Shown one piece after another: positions 1 through 8,657 of a stretch of DNA of 64,000 nt (position 1 is its first letter; every line of letters starts with the position of its first letter). The notes below the pieces were generated by a model. The model ran no database searches. It worked only from the letters and a program-made list of their open reading frames with translations, and was not told the origin of the DNA. The stretch spans positions 372,001-436,000 of the forward strand of contig NZ_VDUY01000003.1 in assembly GCF_008039575.1 (NCBI RefSeq). Direction: 5' to 3'. Source of the DNA: Zeimonas arvi. GTDB lineage: Bacteria; Pseudomonadota; Gammaproteobacteria; Burkholderiales; Burkholderiaceae_E. Both the position numbers and the translations under genes were made by a program.

Positions 1-189
1 GCCGCGCGCGTCGAGCGCGCGGCGAGCGCGCAGGACGCCGCCATCGTCGTCGAGCCGTGCGGCCACCAGAAGTGCGAGCGCTGCTGGCACTGGCGCGAGG
101 ACGTCGGCGCCGATCCCGGACATCCGGCGATCTGCGGGCGCTGCGTCGACAACCTGCACGGCGACGGCGAGCCGCGCGAGTTCGCCTGA
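1..189 (+). CDS. ileS: Isoleucyl-tRNA synthetase, C-terminal fragment
   Basis: This is the last 62 codons of an open frame that enters from the left edge. The fragment carries the C-terminal zinc finger of bacterial IleRS: a KCERCW motif (Cys25 and Cys28 of the fragment), then a CGRC motif (Cys45 and Cys48). In the family this finger is needed for aminoacylation of tRNA-Ile in the cytoplasm. The TGA stop overlaps the ATG of lspA (TGATG), so the two genes are translationally coupled. The ileS-lspA order is common in proteobacteria and supports the call. The catalytic part lies outside the window. Confidence 0.93.
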   Translation, partial: AARVERAASAQDAAIVVEPCGHQKCERCWHWREDVGADPGHPAICGRCVDNLHGDGEPREFA

Positions 190-683
190 TGGCGGCGCGC
201 GGTCCGTCGAACCGGCTCGGCCGGCACCTCGGCCTGGCCGCGGCGCTGATCGCGCTCGACCAGCTCACAAAGTGGATCGCGGTGCGGGCGCTGGACTTCG
301 GCGAGCGGGTGCCGGTCATCCCGGGCTTCTTCGACTTCACGCTGGTCTACAACCGCGGCGCGGCCTTCAGCTTCCTGGCGGGCGCCGGCGGCTGGCAGCG
401 CTGGTTCTTCACCGGGATCGGCATCGCCGCGGCGGTGTTCATCGTCTGGATGCTGGCGCGCCACGGCTCGCAGCGGCTGTTCGCCTTTGCGCTGTCGCTG
501 ATCCTGGCCGGCGCGATCGGCAACGTGATCGACCGGGTCTGGCAGGGCAAGGTCACCGATTTCGTGCTGCTCTACTGGCGCGGCTGGCACTGGCCGGCCT
601 TCAACGTGGCCGACATGGCGATCACCTTCGGCGCGGCCCTGCTGATCCTCGACGAGATCCGGCGGGTGCGTCGCTCGCGCTGA
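189..683 (+). CDS. lspA: Lipoprotein signal peptidase (signal peptidase II)
   Basis: This is a 164-residue inner-membrane aspartyl protease that removes signal peptides from diacylated prolipoproteins. Four hydrophobic segments are visible. The family signatures are present: [10 protein letters not shown] near residue 53, GNVIDR with Asp115, and FNVADM with Asp142. The two aspartates match the catalytic dyad of the family. The start is the ATG that overlaps the ileS stop. A longer frame extends upstream but runs through ileS and lacks homology. Length is normal. The gene belongs with ileS as a coupled pair and is followed by a short gap before a gene on the opposite strand. Confidence 0.96.
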   Translation: MAARGPSNRLGRHLGLAAALIALDQLTKWIAVRALDFGERVPVIPGFFDFTLVYNRGAAFSFLAGAGGWQRWFFTGIGIAAAVFIVWMLARHGSQRLFAFALSLILAGAIGNVIDRVWQGKVTDFVLLYWRGWHWPAFNVADMAITFGAALLILDEIRRVRRSR

Positions 684-735
684 GCGGAAGGCGCCGCGCC
701 TGCGCCGGGCGGAATGCGCCGCGCCCGCGCGGGGG

Positions 736-1206
736 CTAGGCGAAGCCGTGCCGCTCGTGCCACCGCGCGAGCGATTCGTCCGGGTAATCGTCGAAGCACC
801 GATCGCCGTCACGAACCTCGGGTTCGACCCAGCCGGCCTTCGAATCGAGCATGATGTGCACCCGATCCGGCGGCACCGGCAGCGGCGTGTCGATCGCCGA
901 TGCGTGCGGGTGCACCAGATCGGGCCAGGTCGGGTCGTAGAGCCACAGCGCGCTGCCGCAACGGCTGCAGAAATTGCGCTCGCCGGTGCTGGTGCTGCCG
1001 TCCGCCAGCCGCGCGCGGTAGACCGAGAGGTGCGCCTCGCCGCTCACCCTGAGGCTGTGCCGGTCGGCGCCCAGGTTGATCGCATAGCCGCCCCCGCCCG
1101 CCGTCTTGCGGCAGATCGAGCAATAGCAGCGCATGAAGGGATACGGCGACGGCGCGTTCACCGTGAAGCGCACGGCGCCGCAGTGGCAGGAGCCCTCGAG
1201 CTTCAT
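736..1206 (-). CDS. GFA-family (Mss4-like fold) zinc protein
   Basis: A 156-residue protein of the GFA family, named after glutathione-dependent formaldehyde-activating enzyme. Cysteine motifs visible are SCHCGAVRF (Cys7, Cys9), MRCYCSICRK near residue 27, and NFCSRCGSALW near residue 80. In the family these cysteines bind zinc in a beta-tent fold. Most members have no proven reaction, and the name does not establish formaldehyde metabolism here. It stands alone, divergent from nothing obvious: lspA ends 50 nt upstream on the plus strand and the EamA gene lies behind it on the same strand, 31 nt away, so the two may be co-transcribed. Confidence 0.85.
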   Translation of the reverse strand: MKLEGSCHCGAVRFTVNAPSPYPFMRCYCSICRKTAGGGGYAINLGADRHSLRVSGEAHLSVYRARLADGSTSTGERNFCSRCGSALWLYDPTWPDLVHPHASAIDTPLPVPPDRVHIMLDSKAGWVEPEVRDGDRCFDDYPDESLARWHERHGFA

Positions 1207-1237
1207 GACGGTCTCCGGTGGGCGAATCCCGGTCAGC

Positions 1238-2119
1238 CTACTTCGGGCCGGCGGGCCTGAGCAAGGCCAGCGACAGCGCCGACGCGCTGCACAGCATGGC
1301 CAGCCATTGCAGCGGCCCGAGCGGCTCGCCGTGCACGATCGCGCCCGAGATCATCGCCACCACCGGCACCATGACCGAGGACAGCCCGGCCACGTTGGCC
1401 GGCAGCAGCCCGACGATCGAGAACCAGATCACGTTGCCGATACAGATCGGCACCAGCACGATGTAGGCGATCACCGCGATCGACTGCCCGCTCGGAACGA
1501 ACCACTGCCAGTCGCCGAATGCGGCCGCGCCGATCAGGATGGGCACCGAGGTGATCAGGATCTGCCAGGCGGTGAGCACGGTGGTGGGGATCGGCACCGG
1601 GCGGCGCTTGAGGATCAGCGTGCCCACTGCCCAGCCCAGCCCGGCCAGCAGGCCGAGCAGCATGCCCAGGGGCGCGTCGGCGTAGGCGCCGAAACTCGGG
1701 ACCATCAGCAGCGCCACCGCCGCGCCGCCGAGCCCGATGGCCAGCAGCAGCCGCGCGCTCAGCCGCTCGCCGAGCAGGGCCCAGGAGATCAGCGCCGCCC
1801 ACAGCGGCATGGTGAAGCCCAGGACCGCTGCCTGGCCCGACGGAATCAGGATCGCGGCGTAGGTGCTGGCGATGTTCCACACGACCAGGTACACCAGGGC
1901 CGCGGCGACGATCGTGGGCCAGTGCTCGCGCGGCACCCCCAGCGACTGGCCGCGGGCCCGCGCCACCGCCAGCAGGATCAGGCCCGAAGCCGGCATCGCG
2001 ATCGCCCGGAAGGTCCAGACGGAGATCTCGCGCATCGCCAGCGGGAACATCGGCCAGTTCGTCCCCCAGATCAGCGTCAGGACGGCCAGCAGGATCAGCG
2101 CGCGCTTCCGGGTGGGCAT
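1238..2119 (-). CDS. EamA-family (DMT superfamily) permease
   Basis: This 293-residue protein has about ten hydrophobic helices arranged as two EamA repeats, the layout of drug/metabolite transporters such as RhtA and YdcZ-like exporters. The first helix contains the LTLIWGTNWP signature typical of the family N-terminus, and the second half has the matching GLGWAVGTLILKR segment. The substrate cannot be read from sequence; amino acids or small metabolites are usual. The gene sits directly upstream of the GFA-family gene on the same strand. The region between it and the plus-strand transporter at 2245 is 125 nt and must hold divergent promoters. Confidence 0.88.
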   Translation of the reverse strand: MPTRKRALILLAVLTLIWGTNWPMFPLAMREISVWTFRAIAMPASGLILLAVARARGQSLGVPREHWPTIVAAALVYLVVWNIASTYAAILIPSGQAAVLGFTMPLWAALISWALLGERLSARLLLAIGLGGAAVALLMVPSFGAYADAPLGMLLGLLAGLGWAVGTLILKRRPVPIPTTVLTAWQILITSVPILIGAAAFGDWQWFVPSGQSIAVIAYIVLVPICIGNVIWFSIVGLLPANVAGLSSVMVPVVAMISGAIVHGEPLGPLQWLAMLCSASALSLALLRPAGPK

Positions 2120-2244
2120 GGTGGCGTGGAAATCGAAATGCGGGGCGGGGCCCGGGTTGCCGCGCGGCGCCCGCGTGCCGCGGGAAAGCGGGAAGATCGG
2201 GCATTCTCGTTCATTCTGCTTTCTCGCACGATCCGGTCCACGCC

Positions 2245-3186
2245 TTGCGACGCTTTCTCGGAATCCTGGGCCGCTGGGCCCGCTGGGCGCTGCCCGCCGG
2301 CGTGTTCGTCGGCGTGGTCCTGCCCGACCTGGCCGCCCTGCTTCGCCCGCTGCTCACCGCCGCGGTCATCGGCACGCTCACGTCGGCGCTGCTGCGACTG
2401 GACTGGAGCCACCTGGCTGCGGCGGTCCGCCGCCCCGCCCTGCCCGCCACGATCGCGGCCTGGCAGCTGCTGGCCTCGCCGCTGCTGGCCTGGGGCGCCA
2501 GCGCGCTGGTGGGCCTGCCGCCGGACCTGAGGCTGCTGCTGGTGCTGCAAGCAGCCGCCCCGCCGATCGGCTCGGCCGCGGTGTTCGCGATGATCCTCGG
2601 CCTGGACGGCGTGCTGGCGGTGGTCGGCACGGTGGCCACCACGCTGCTGCTGCCGGTCACGCTGACGCCGCTGGTCGCGCTGCTGCTGCCCGGCGCGGGC
2701 ATCGAGGTCGACCTCGCCGCCTTCTTCGCGCGGGTCACGCTGCTGGTGCTGCTGCCCTTCGCGCTCGCCTGGGGCCTGCGCAGGCTGATCGGCGTGCAGA
2801 GGCTCGCCCGCAACGACGGCGTGCTCGGCGGGCTCAACGTGCTGCTGCTGGTGATCTTCGCGATCGCGGTGATGGACGGCGTGACCGCGCGCCTGCTGCG
2901 CGATCCCGGCTTCATCGGCCTGCTGCTGGCCATGGCCTGCGCGGCCACCGCGGCGCTGCACCTGGCGGGCTACCTGCTGTTCCGACGGGCAGGCATCGCC
3001 GCCGGCTACCAGGCAACCATCCTCAGCGGCAACCGGAACATGGGCCTGATGCTGGTGGTGACCGCCGGCACCGCCGGCGAAGCCTTCTCGCTGTACGTGG
3101 GCGTCGCCCAGATCCCGATGTACTTCGCGCCGCTGCTGCTGATGCCCTTCCTGCGGCGCAGCCTGCGCGGCGAGCCGCCGCGCTGA
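2245..3186 (+). CDS. Bile acid:sodium symporter superfamily-like membrane protein
   Basis: A 313-residue polytopic membrane protein with about nine helices. Features resembling the BASS fold are the QAAAPPIGSA segment at about residue 103 and SGNRNMGLML near residue 260, at places equivalent to the two discontinuous crossover helices of ASBT-type carriers. The overall similarity is judged by eye, so the family call is moderate and the substrate is unknown. The likely start is a TTG; no in-frame ATG lies nearby. The gene is convergent with the DUF2783 gene, whose stop is only 3 nt past its own stop. Confidence 0.6.
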   Translation: MRRFLGILGRWARWALPAGVFVGVVLPDLAALLRPLLTAAVIGTLTSALLRLDWSHLAAAVRRPALPATIAAWQLLASPLLAWGASALVGLPPDLRLLLVLQAAAPPIGSAAVFAMILGLDGVLAVVGTVATTLLLPVTLTPLVALLLPGAGIEVDLAAFFARVTLLVLLPFALAWGLRRLIGVQRLARNDGVLGGLNVLLLVIFAIAVMDGVTARLLRDPGFIGLLLAMACAATAALHLAGYLLFRRAGIAAGYQATILSGNRNMGLMLVVTAGTAGEAFSLYVGVAQIPMYFAPLLLMPFLRRSLRGEPPR

Positions 3187-3189
3187 GCG

Positions 3190-3414
3190 TCAGGGCGTTT
3201 CGGCGAACCTCGCCGCCTCGATTGCCTCACGCACCCGCTGCGCGTCGCCCACCGCCTCGGCCAGCAACAGGCTGAGCCGCGCCAGGAAGAGCGACTCGCG
3301 CCCGGGTCCCGCCTCGGTGATCGCCAGGCAGATCCGCGTGTAGACGTCGTCGCGCTCGGATTCGTTCAGTCGTCGCTCGCTGATTCCCGCCTCGCCGATT
3401 CCCGCCTCGCTCAT
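3190..3414 (-). CDS. DUF2783 family small protein
   Basis: A 74-residue soluble protein. The core, from DDVYTRICLAITEAG to VREAIEAARF, matches the DUF2783 pattern I know from genes beside FAD monooxygenases. Its function is not known. I chose the ATG at 3414 because AAGGAG stands seven bases before it, overlapping the stop region of the upstream monooxygenase gene. An ATG at 3429 overlaps that stop by ATGA but has no clear ribosome site. The N-terminus repeats EAGI because of a 15-nt tandem duplication in the DNA (about 3383-3412). The tight coupling suggests that it works with the monooxygenase. Confidence 0.7.
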   Translation of the reverse strand: MSEAGIGEAGISERRLNESERDDVYTRICLAITEAGPGRESLFLARLSLLLAEAVGDAQRVREAIEAARFAETP

Positions 3415-3425
3415 GCTCGTCTCCT

Positions 3426-5207
3426 TCATGCCTGCGCTCCGGCGCGCGACAGTGCTGCCGCGACCGCATCGGCATCGAGCGCGCGCCAGCGCGCGCAGAC
3501 GTGGCCGTCAGGCCGGACCAGCCAGAAGCTTCCGGGTCGGGCACCGTAGAGCTCCGCGAAACGGCCGTCGGCGTCGACGACCTGCCTGAGGCTCCGCGGC
3601 GGCGCGCCGGCAGCGCGCGGCGCCTCGATCGCGACGAGCGCCAGTCCGGGCGCGCGCGCCGCCAGCTCGGACAGCGCATGGCATGCTTCGGGGCCCTGTT
3701 CGTCGCCCGCGCGATACAGCAGGCCGGTGAATCCGCGCGCGAGCAGGCGGGTCAGGTGCACGACCGTGCCGTCCACGTCGCGCAAGGGGCACTCGACCAG
3801 CGCCTCGCCCGGCCCGCCGGCGCGGGCCTCGAAATCGCCGGGGCGGCCGGGCGTGTTCAGCGGCGAATCCGGATACGGGATCGAGCTCGACTGACGCGGG
3901 TTGATCAGCGAGCGCAGCGCCGGGTGCCGCGCCGCGAGCGAGAGCACCGCGTCGCGCATCAGCTCGAAGCCGCGCGAGGGCGGCGCCATGAACTCGGTGC
4001 TCTTGGTCGCCTGCGCGATGTTCTGCCGCCAGGCGTGACGGCGCTCGAACGAGTAGCTGTCGAGCAGCGAATCGACATCGGTGCGGGAAGGCGCGACGCC
4101 GGCGGCGCGACTCGCCGTCCCGCCCCCGTCCGCCGCCCGCGCCAGCTTCCAGACGAGGTTCCAGGCATCCTCGAAGCCGCTGTTCAGTCCGCGCACGCCG
4201 AAGATCGGCACCAGGTGCGCGGCGTCGCCGGCGAACAGCACGCGGCCCTGCCGGTAACGGTCGAGCGAAACCGCGTTGGCGCGGTACATGCTCGTCCAGA
4301 TCGGCTTCCACTCTCCACGGTAGCCGAGCATCTCGAGCTGTGAGCGGATCACCGGAAGCACGTTCTCCGGGCGCACCGCCTCGTCGGGATCCTCGTCGGC
4401 GCGCAGCTGGTAGTCGATGCGCCACAGCCCGTCGGGTTGACGATGCATCAGCACCGTGCGCCCCGGATTGGCGGGCGGATCGAACCAGGCCAGCCGCTCG
4501 GTCGGCAGGCCGAGGTCGGCCTCGATGTCGGCGATCACGTAGCGGCCCTCGTAGCGGGTGCCCGCCATCCGCAGCCCGAGCTGCTCGCGCACCACGCTGC
4601 GCGCGCCGTCGCAGGCGACCAGCCAGTCGGCCTGCATCGCGTAGGGGCGACCAGCCGCGTCGACCCGCAGCTCGACGCAGGCCTCGCCCGGCTCGCCCGA
4701 GTCCGCAGACTGCGGGGCCTTCACCGACGCGACGCGAGTGCCCCAGCGGACCTCGACCAGGTCCGGATGCCTGGCGAGGCCATCGAGCAGGAACTGCTCG
4801 ATGTAGTACTGCTCGATGTTGGTCATCGGCGCCAGGCGCTGGTCGGCGTCGTGCGGCATCAGGAAGCGCAGCACCTCGGCATCGCGCCAGAAGCTGCGCC
4901 CGCCGGTCCAGGCCAGCCCCTTGTCGACGAAGGCTTCGAGCACGCCGAGCGCGTCGAGGATCTCCAGGCTGCGCCGCGACAGGCAGATCGCGCGGCTGCC
5001 CACGCAGACGGTCTCGTCGGCCTCCAGGACCACCGAGGGCACACCGAAGCACGCGAGGCCGAGCGCCACCGCCAGCCCGACCGGGCCGCCGCCGGCGATG
5101 ACGACGCGGTGACGCCGCGCCTCGCGCCCCCCCTCGAGCGAAGGCAGGGTCACCGGTTGCCGCCGGTATTCGAAGGCCCCCAGTCGTTCGGGCACATGGA
5201 TCTGCAT
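3426..5207 (-). CDS. FAD-dependent monooxygenase (MhpA/PheA-type)
   Basis: This 593-residue protein is a class A flavin hydroxylase, similar in layout to 3-(3-hydroxyphenyl)propionate hydroxylase. The N-terminal Rossmann motif is VVIAGGGPVGLAVALGLA at about residue 34, and the second FAD motif is VLFAGDAAHLVPIFGVRG near residue 295. The C-terminal part has a thioredoxin-like layout typical of phenol hydroxylase relatives. Such enzymes use NAD(P)H and O2 to hydroxylate aromatic acids; the substrate here is unknown. The ATG at 5207 is preceded by AGGAGG six bases upstream, which decides the start over a TTG further out. It is coupled to the DUF2783 gene downstream. No ring-cleavage genes are nearby. 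Confidence 0.87.
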   Translation of the reverse strand: MQIHVPERLGAFEYRRQPVTLPSLEGGREARRHRVVIAGGGPVGLAVALGLACFGVPSVVLEADETVCVGSRAICLSRRSLEILDALGVLEAFVDKGLAWTGGRSFWRDAEVLRFLMPHDADQRLAPMTNIEQYYIEQFLLDGLARHPDLVEVRWGTRVASVKAPQSADSGEPGEACVELRVDAAGRPYAMQADWLVACDGARSVVREQLGLRMAGTRYEGRYVIADIEADLGLPTERLAWFDPPANPGRTVLMHRQPDGLWRIDYQLRADEDPDEAVRPENVLPVIRSQLEMLGYRGEWKPIWTSMYRANAVSLDRYRQGRVLFAGDAAHLVPIFGVRGLNSGFEDAWNLVWKLARAADGGGTASRAAGVAPSRTDVDSLLDSYSFERRHAWRQNIAQATKSTEFMAPPSRGFELMRDAVLSLAARHPALRSLINPRQSSSIPYPDSPLNTPGRPGDFEARAGGPGEALVECPLRDVDGTVVHLTRLLARGFTGLLYRAGDEQGPEACHALSELAARAPGLALVAIEAPRAAGAPPRSLRQVVDADGRFAELYGARPGSFWLVRPDGHVCARWRALDADAVAAALSRAGAQA

Positions 5208-5311
5208 CGGGCCTCCTGGAGCGGGTCCTGCGGCGGCCAACCGCCGCGCGGACCGACGCCGCCGTCCGGAAAGCGTAACAGCGGCCCCGGCCGGTATGCT
5301 ATACAGCGCGA

Positions 5312-6514
5312 ATGATGCTCGAAGGCAAACGAATCCTGCTCGGCGTGACCGGCGGCGTGGCCGCGTTCAAGGCGGCCTACCTGGCGCGCGAGCTGCAGCG
5401 CCGCGGCGCGGCGGTCCAGGTCGCGATGACCGAGGCAGCCACCCATTTCGTGGGCGCCGCCACCTTCCAGGCGCTGACCGGCCACCCGGTGTTCACCGAT
5501 CAGTGGGACACCCGCATCGACAACGGCATGGCACACATCGAGCTGTCGCGCGCCGCCGATGCGCTGCTCATCGCGCCGGCCAGCGCCGACTTCCTCGCCA
5601 AGCTCGCCAACGGCCTGTGCGACGACCTGCTGTCCACGCTCTGCCTGGCGCGCGACTGCCCGCTGCTCGTGGCGCCCGCGATGAACCTGCAGATGTGGGC
5701 GCACCCGGCCACCCAGCGCAACGTGGCGCGGCTGCGCGAGGACGGCGTGACCGTTCTGGGCCCCGGCTCGGGCGACCAGGCCTGCGGCGAGACCGGCGAC
5801 GGCCGCATGCTCGAGGCCGAGGCACTCGCCGAGGCGATGCAGGCCTTCTTCGTGCCCAAGCGGCTCGCCGGCCGCCGCGTGCTGCTCACCGCCGGCCCGA
5901 CCTTCGAGCCGATCGACCCGGTGCGCGGGATCACCAACCTGTCCTCGGGCCGGATGGGCTTCGCCGTGGCACGGGCCTGCCGGCAGGCCGGCGCCGAGGT
6001 GGTCGTGGTGGCCGGCCCTTCGGGCCAGCCGACGCCGCTGGGCGTGAGGCGGATCGACGTGACCACCGCCGAGCAGATGCACCGCGCCGTCATGGGCCAG
6101 CTCGACGCCGGCCGCTTCGACGTCTTCGTGGCGGTGGCCGCGGTGGCCGACTGGCGGGTGGCCAACTACAGCGCGAGCAAGCTCAAGAAGTCCGAGGGCG
6201 GCGCGCCGCCGGCGCTGGAATTCGCGCAGAACCCCGACATCCTCGCCACGGTGGCGCGCCGGCCCGACGCGCCCTGGTGCGTGGGCTTCGCGGCCGAGAG
6301 CGAAGACCTCGAAGCCAACGGCGCGGCCAAGCGCAAAAGGAAGGGCGTGCCGCTGCTGGTCGGCAACATCGGCCACGAGACCTTCGGACGCGACGAGAAT
6401 GAGCTGCTGCTGATCGACGCGACCGGCAGCCGCCGGCTGCCGCGCGCCAGCAAGGACTCGCTGGCCGCCGAGCTGGTGGCCGAGATCGCGGCAAGGCTGC
6501 CCGCGCTCCCATGA
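5312..6514 (+). CDS. coaBC: Bifunctional phosphopantothenoylcysteine decarboxylase/synthase
   Basis: A 400-residue bifunctional enzyme of coenzyme A synthesis. The CoaC half (about 1-190) joins FMN chemistry to decarboxylation: the catalytic His75 lies in MAHIEL and Cys158 lies in DQACGETGDGR, matching the Escherichia coli numbering. The CoaB half (from about 190) ligates phosphopantothenate to cysteine with CTP and has the motif TNLSSGRMG. Length is normal. Two ATG codons lie in tandem at 5312 and 5315. TATGCT at 5295-5300 is a possible -10 very close to the start, so the leader would be short. The stop overlaps the next gene by ATGA. Confidence 0.97.
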   Translation: MMLEGKRILLGVTGGVAAFKAAYLARELQRRGAAVQVAMTEAATHFVGAATFQALTGHPVFTDQWDTRIDNGMAHIELSRAADALLIAPASADFLAKLANGLCDDLLSTLCLARDCPLLVAPAMNLQMWAHPATQRNVARLREDGVTVLGPGSGDQACGETGDGRMLEAEALAEAMQAFFVPKRLAGRRVLLTAGPTFEPIDPVRGITNLSSGRMGFAVARACRQAGAEVVVVAGPSGQPTPLGVRRIDVTTAEQMHRAVMGQLDAGRFDVFVAVAAVADWRVANYSASKLKKSEGGAPPALEFAQNPDILATVARRPDAPWCVGFAAESEDLEANGAAKRKRKGVPLLVGNIGHETFGRDENELLLIDATGSRRLPRASKDSLAAELVAEIAARLPALP

Positions 6515-6828
6515 AGTCGCGGGGCGCGCCCTTCGATCCCTCCGAGCCGCCCGGTGGCGACTTCGCCCGTTACGTCGAAGGGCTCGGCGCGCCCGCCGCG
6601 GACGCGTCGCCCGACGCGCCCCTTCCGCAAGCCGGCAGCCGGCGCCCCGTCGGCTGGGGGCCGACCACCCCACTGCGCCGGCTATCCGCCTGGATGATCG
6701 GCGCCGGCATCGGCCTGCTCGTCGCGGCGCTGCTCTTCGCCGGAGGCCCCCTCGCCGACATCTACCTGCCCGGCATGCTCCTGCTCGGCGCAGGGCTGGC
6801 GCTGCGCCGACACCTTCGAAGACGATGA
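6511..6828 (+). CDS. Small hypothetical membrane protein between coaBC and dut
   Basis: A 105-residue protein that I do not recognise. The first 55 residues are polar and proline-rich. Two hydrophobic helices follow (about residues 61-80 and 83-99), and it ends in a cluster of arginines, which suggests a hairpin in the inner membrane with the tail in the cytoplasm. Its ATG overlaps the coaBC stop and its stop is one base before the dut ATG, so it is embedded in a coupled coaBC-X-dut operon. That position argues that it is a real gene. No functional motif is visible. Confidence 0.72.
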   Translation: MKSRGAPFDPSEPPGGDFARYVEGLGAPAADASPDAPLPQAGSRRPVGWGPTTPLRRLSAWMIGAGIGLLVAALLFAGGPLADIYLPGMLLLGAGLALRRHLRRR

Positions 6829-6829
6829 C

Positions 6830-7276
6830 ATGAGACTCGACGTACGAATCCTGGACGAACGCCTTCGCGGCCAGATGCCGCACTACGCCACGGCCGGCAG
6901 CGCGGGCCTCGACCTGCGCGCCTGCCTCGACGCGCCGCTCACGCTGGCTCCCGGGGATGCGCAGCTCATCCCGACCGGCATGGCGATCCACCTCGGCCAT
7001 CCCGGCTACGCGGCGATGATCCTGCCGCGCTCGGGCCTGGGCACGAAGCACGGCATCGTGCTGGGCAACCTGGTCGGCCTGATCGACTCCGACTACCAGG
7101 GCCCGCTGATGGTCTCCTGCTGGAACCGCGGCAAGGCGGCCTTCACCATCGAGCCGATGGAGCGGGTCGCCCAGATGGTCGTGGTGCCGGTGGTCCAGGT
7201 GGAAATGAACGTCGTCGAGGGCTTCGAGGCCAGCGAGCGCGGCGCGGGCGGCTTCGGCAGCACCGGCAGCCGCTGA
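6830..7276 (+). CDS. dut: dUTP diphosphatase
   Basis: A 148-residue trimeric dUTPase that hydrolyses dUTP to dUMP and pyrophosphate, keeping uracil out of DNA and feeding dTMP synthesis. The five family motifs are visible in order: AGLDLRA (about 25), [10 protein letters not shown] (about 65), [11 protein letters not shown] with the catalytic Asp (about 83), RVAQMV (about 110) and [10 protein letters not shown] at the C-terminus. The coaBC-dut neighbourhood is a classic proteobacterial arrangement. The start is ATG, one base after the previous stop (position 6829 lies between them). Confidence 0.97.
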   Translation: MRLDVRILDERLRGQMPHYATAGSAGLDLRACLDAPLTLAPGDAQLIPTGMAIHLGHPGYAAMILPRSGLGTKHGIVLGNLVGLIDSDYQGPLMVSCWNRGKAAFTIEPMERVAQMVVVPVVQVEMNVVEGFEASERGAGGFGSTGSR

Positions 7277-7298
7277 ACTCCGCGCGAGGAAGGCCGGG

Positions 7299-8132
7299 AT
7301 GCCGGATTCGCTTCTCGCCTCTCTGGCCATGGCCTTCGCGCTCGGCCTGCGACACGGTTTCGATCCCGATCACCTTGCCACGATCGACGCCCTGACCCGC
7401 TGGAACCAGGCGCACCGGCCCGCCACCGCACGCTGGTGCGGATCCTTGTTCTCGCTCGGTCACGGCAGCGTGGTCGGCGGCGCCGGCGTCGCGATCGCGA
7501 TCGGCGCTCAGGCGACCGTGCTCCCGGGCTGGATCGAAACCGCCGGCGCCGCGGCTTCGATCGCGATCCTGATGCTGCTCGCCATGCTGAACCTGGCGTC
7601 CGTGCTGCGCACGCCGGCCGGCAGGCCGGTCGTGCCGGCAGGATTGCGCGCTCGTCTGCTCGGGCGCATCGCCAGGCGCTCGCATCCCTTGTCGATCGTG
7701 CTGATCGGCGCGCTGTTCGCAGTGTCCTTCGACACGGCCAGCCAGGCCACGCTGTTCGCCGCCTACGCCCTGCCCCGCGACCCGGATGCCGCCTGGCTGG
7801 TGGCAGGCTGGCTGGGCGCGGCCTTCACCGCAGGCATGCTCGTCACCGACGGAGTGAACGGCTGGTGGATGGCGCGCCTGATCGGGCGCAGCGACCGCCG
7901 CGCACTCCTTGCATCGCGGATCATGGGGCTGGCGGTCGCGGCGATGGCGCTTGCGATTGCCGGGGTGGGCATGGCGGGCCTGGTCGGCAGCCCGGCAGGC
8001 AGCTGGATCGACGGCCGTGAGCTCTGGGTGGGAGCGGGCGTGGTGGCCTGGATGCTCGGCGCGTTCGGACTCGGCATCGCGCTGACCCGGGCCGGCGATG
8101 CCGCGGTCTGCCCTCCGCAGGCCACGCGTTGA
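7299..8132 (+). CDS. Nickel/cobalt transporter, NiCoT (HoxN/NixA) family
   Basis: A 277-residue membrane protein with about seven to eight helices. The NiCoT signature RHGFDPDHLATID occupies residues about 18-30 in helix II, followed by SLFSLGHGSVV near 49 and VSFDTASQAT near 143. These three motifs are the metal-recognition segments of HoxN, NixA and relatives, which take up Ni2+ or Co2+ across the inner membrane. The signature His and Asp residues are intact. No urease or hydrogenase genes lie nearby, so the metal is not indicated by context. The stop overlaps the start of the flavodoxin-like gene by TGATG. Confidence 0.86.
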   Translation: MPDSLLASLAMAFALGLRHGFDPDHLATIDALTRWNQAHRPATARWCGSLFSLGHGSVVGGAGVAIAIGAQATVLPGWIETAGAAASIAILMLLAMLNLASVLRTPAGRPVVPAGLRARLLGRIARRSHPLSIVLIGALFAVSFDTASQATLFAAYALPRDPDAAWLVAGWLGAAFTAGMLVTDGVNGWWMARLIGRSDRRALLASRIMGLAVAAMALAIAGVGMAGLVGSPAGSWIDGRELWVGAGVVAWMLGAFGLGIALTRAGDAAVCPPQATR

Positions 8133-8650
8133 TGGCCTCCCGGCGCCTGCTGATCGTCTGGTGGTCGGTGACCGGGGGCACCCGCCAGCTGGCCGAGGCG
8201 GCGGCGGACGGCGCGCGCGGTGCGCTCCACGAGGCGGGCGCCGCGGGCGAGGTCGAGGTCGAGTCGCGTCGCGCAGACCAGGCCGGCCCGGAGGACGTGC
8301 TCGCCGCGTCGGCGCTGATCGTGGCCACCCCCGAGAACCTCGCGTCGATGGCCGGCATGACGAAGGACTTCTTCGACCGCTGCTGGTATCCGGTGCTGGA
8401 CCGCGTCAACGGTCGGCCCTTCGCGGCCATCGTGTGCGCCGGCTCGGACGGTCAGGGCGCGATCCGCCAGCTCGAGCGCTTCGCGACCGGCTGGCGGCTG
8501 CGCACGGTGGCCGAGCCGCTTCTGGTCATCACGCACGCGCAGACGCCCGAGGCGATCCTCGCGCCGAAGACGATCGCTCCGGCGGCGCTCGCGAGGGCCG
8601 CGGAACTGGGCGCGACGCTGGCCGCGGGGCTGGCGGTCGGCCTTTGGTGA
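8132..8650 (+). CDS. Flavodoxin-like / FMN reductase-like protein
   Basis: A 172-residue soluble protein with a flavodoxin-like fold. The N-terminal strand and loop LLIVWWSVTGGTRQLAEAA resembles the FMN phosphate-binding loop (S-x-T-G-x-T). The segment LIVATPENLASMAGMTKDFFDR matches the second flavin loop seen in NADPH-dependent FMN reductases and WrbA-like proteins. The reaction is unknown. The ATG overlaps the stop of the nickel/cobalt transporter, so the two are co-translated; a functional link with metal uptake is only inferred. It ends 7 nt before the convergent transaldolase gene. Confidence 0.75.
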   Translation: MASRRLLIVWWSVTGGTRQLAEAAADGARGALHEAGAAGEVEVESRRADQAGPEDVLAASALIVATPENLASMAGMTKDFFDRCWYPVLDRVNGRPFAAIVCAGSDGQGAIRQLERFATGWRLRTVAEPLLVITHAQTPEAILAPKTIAPAALARAAELGATLAAGLAVGLW

Positions 8651-8657
8651 GCGGGCG

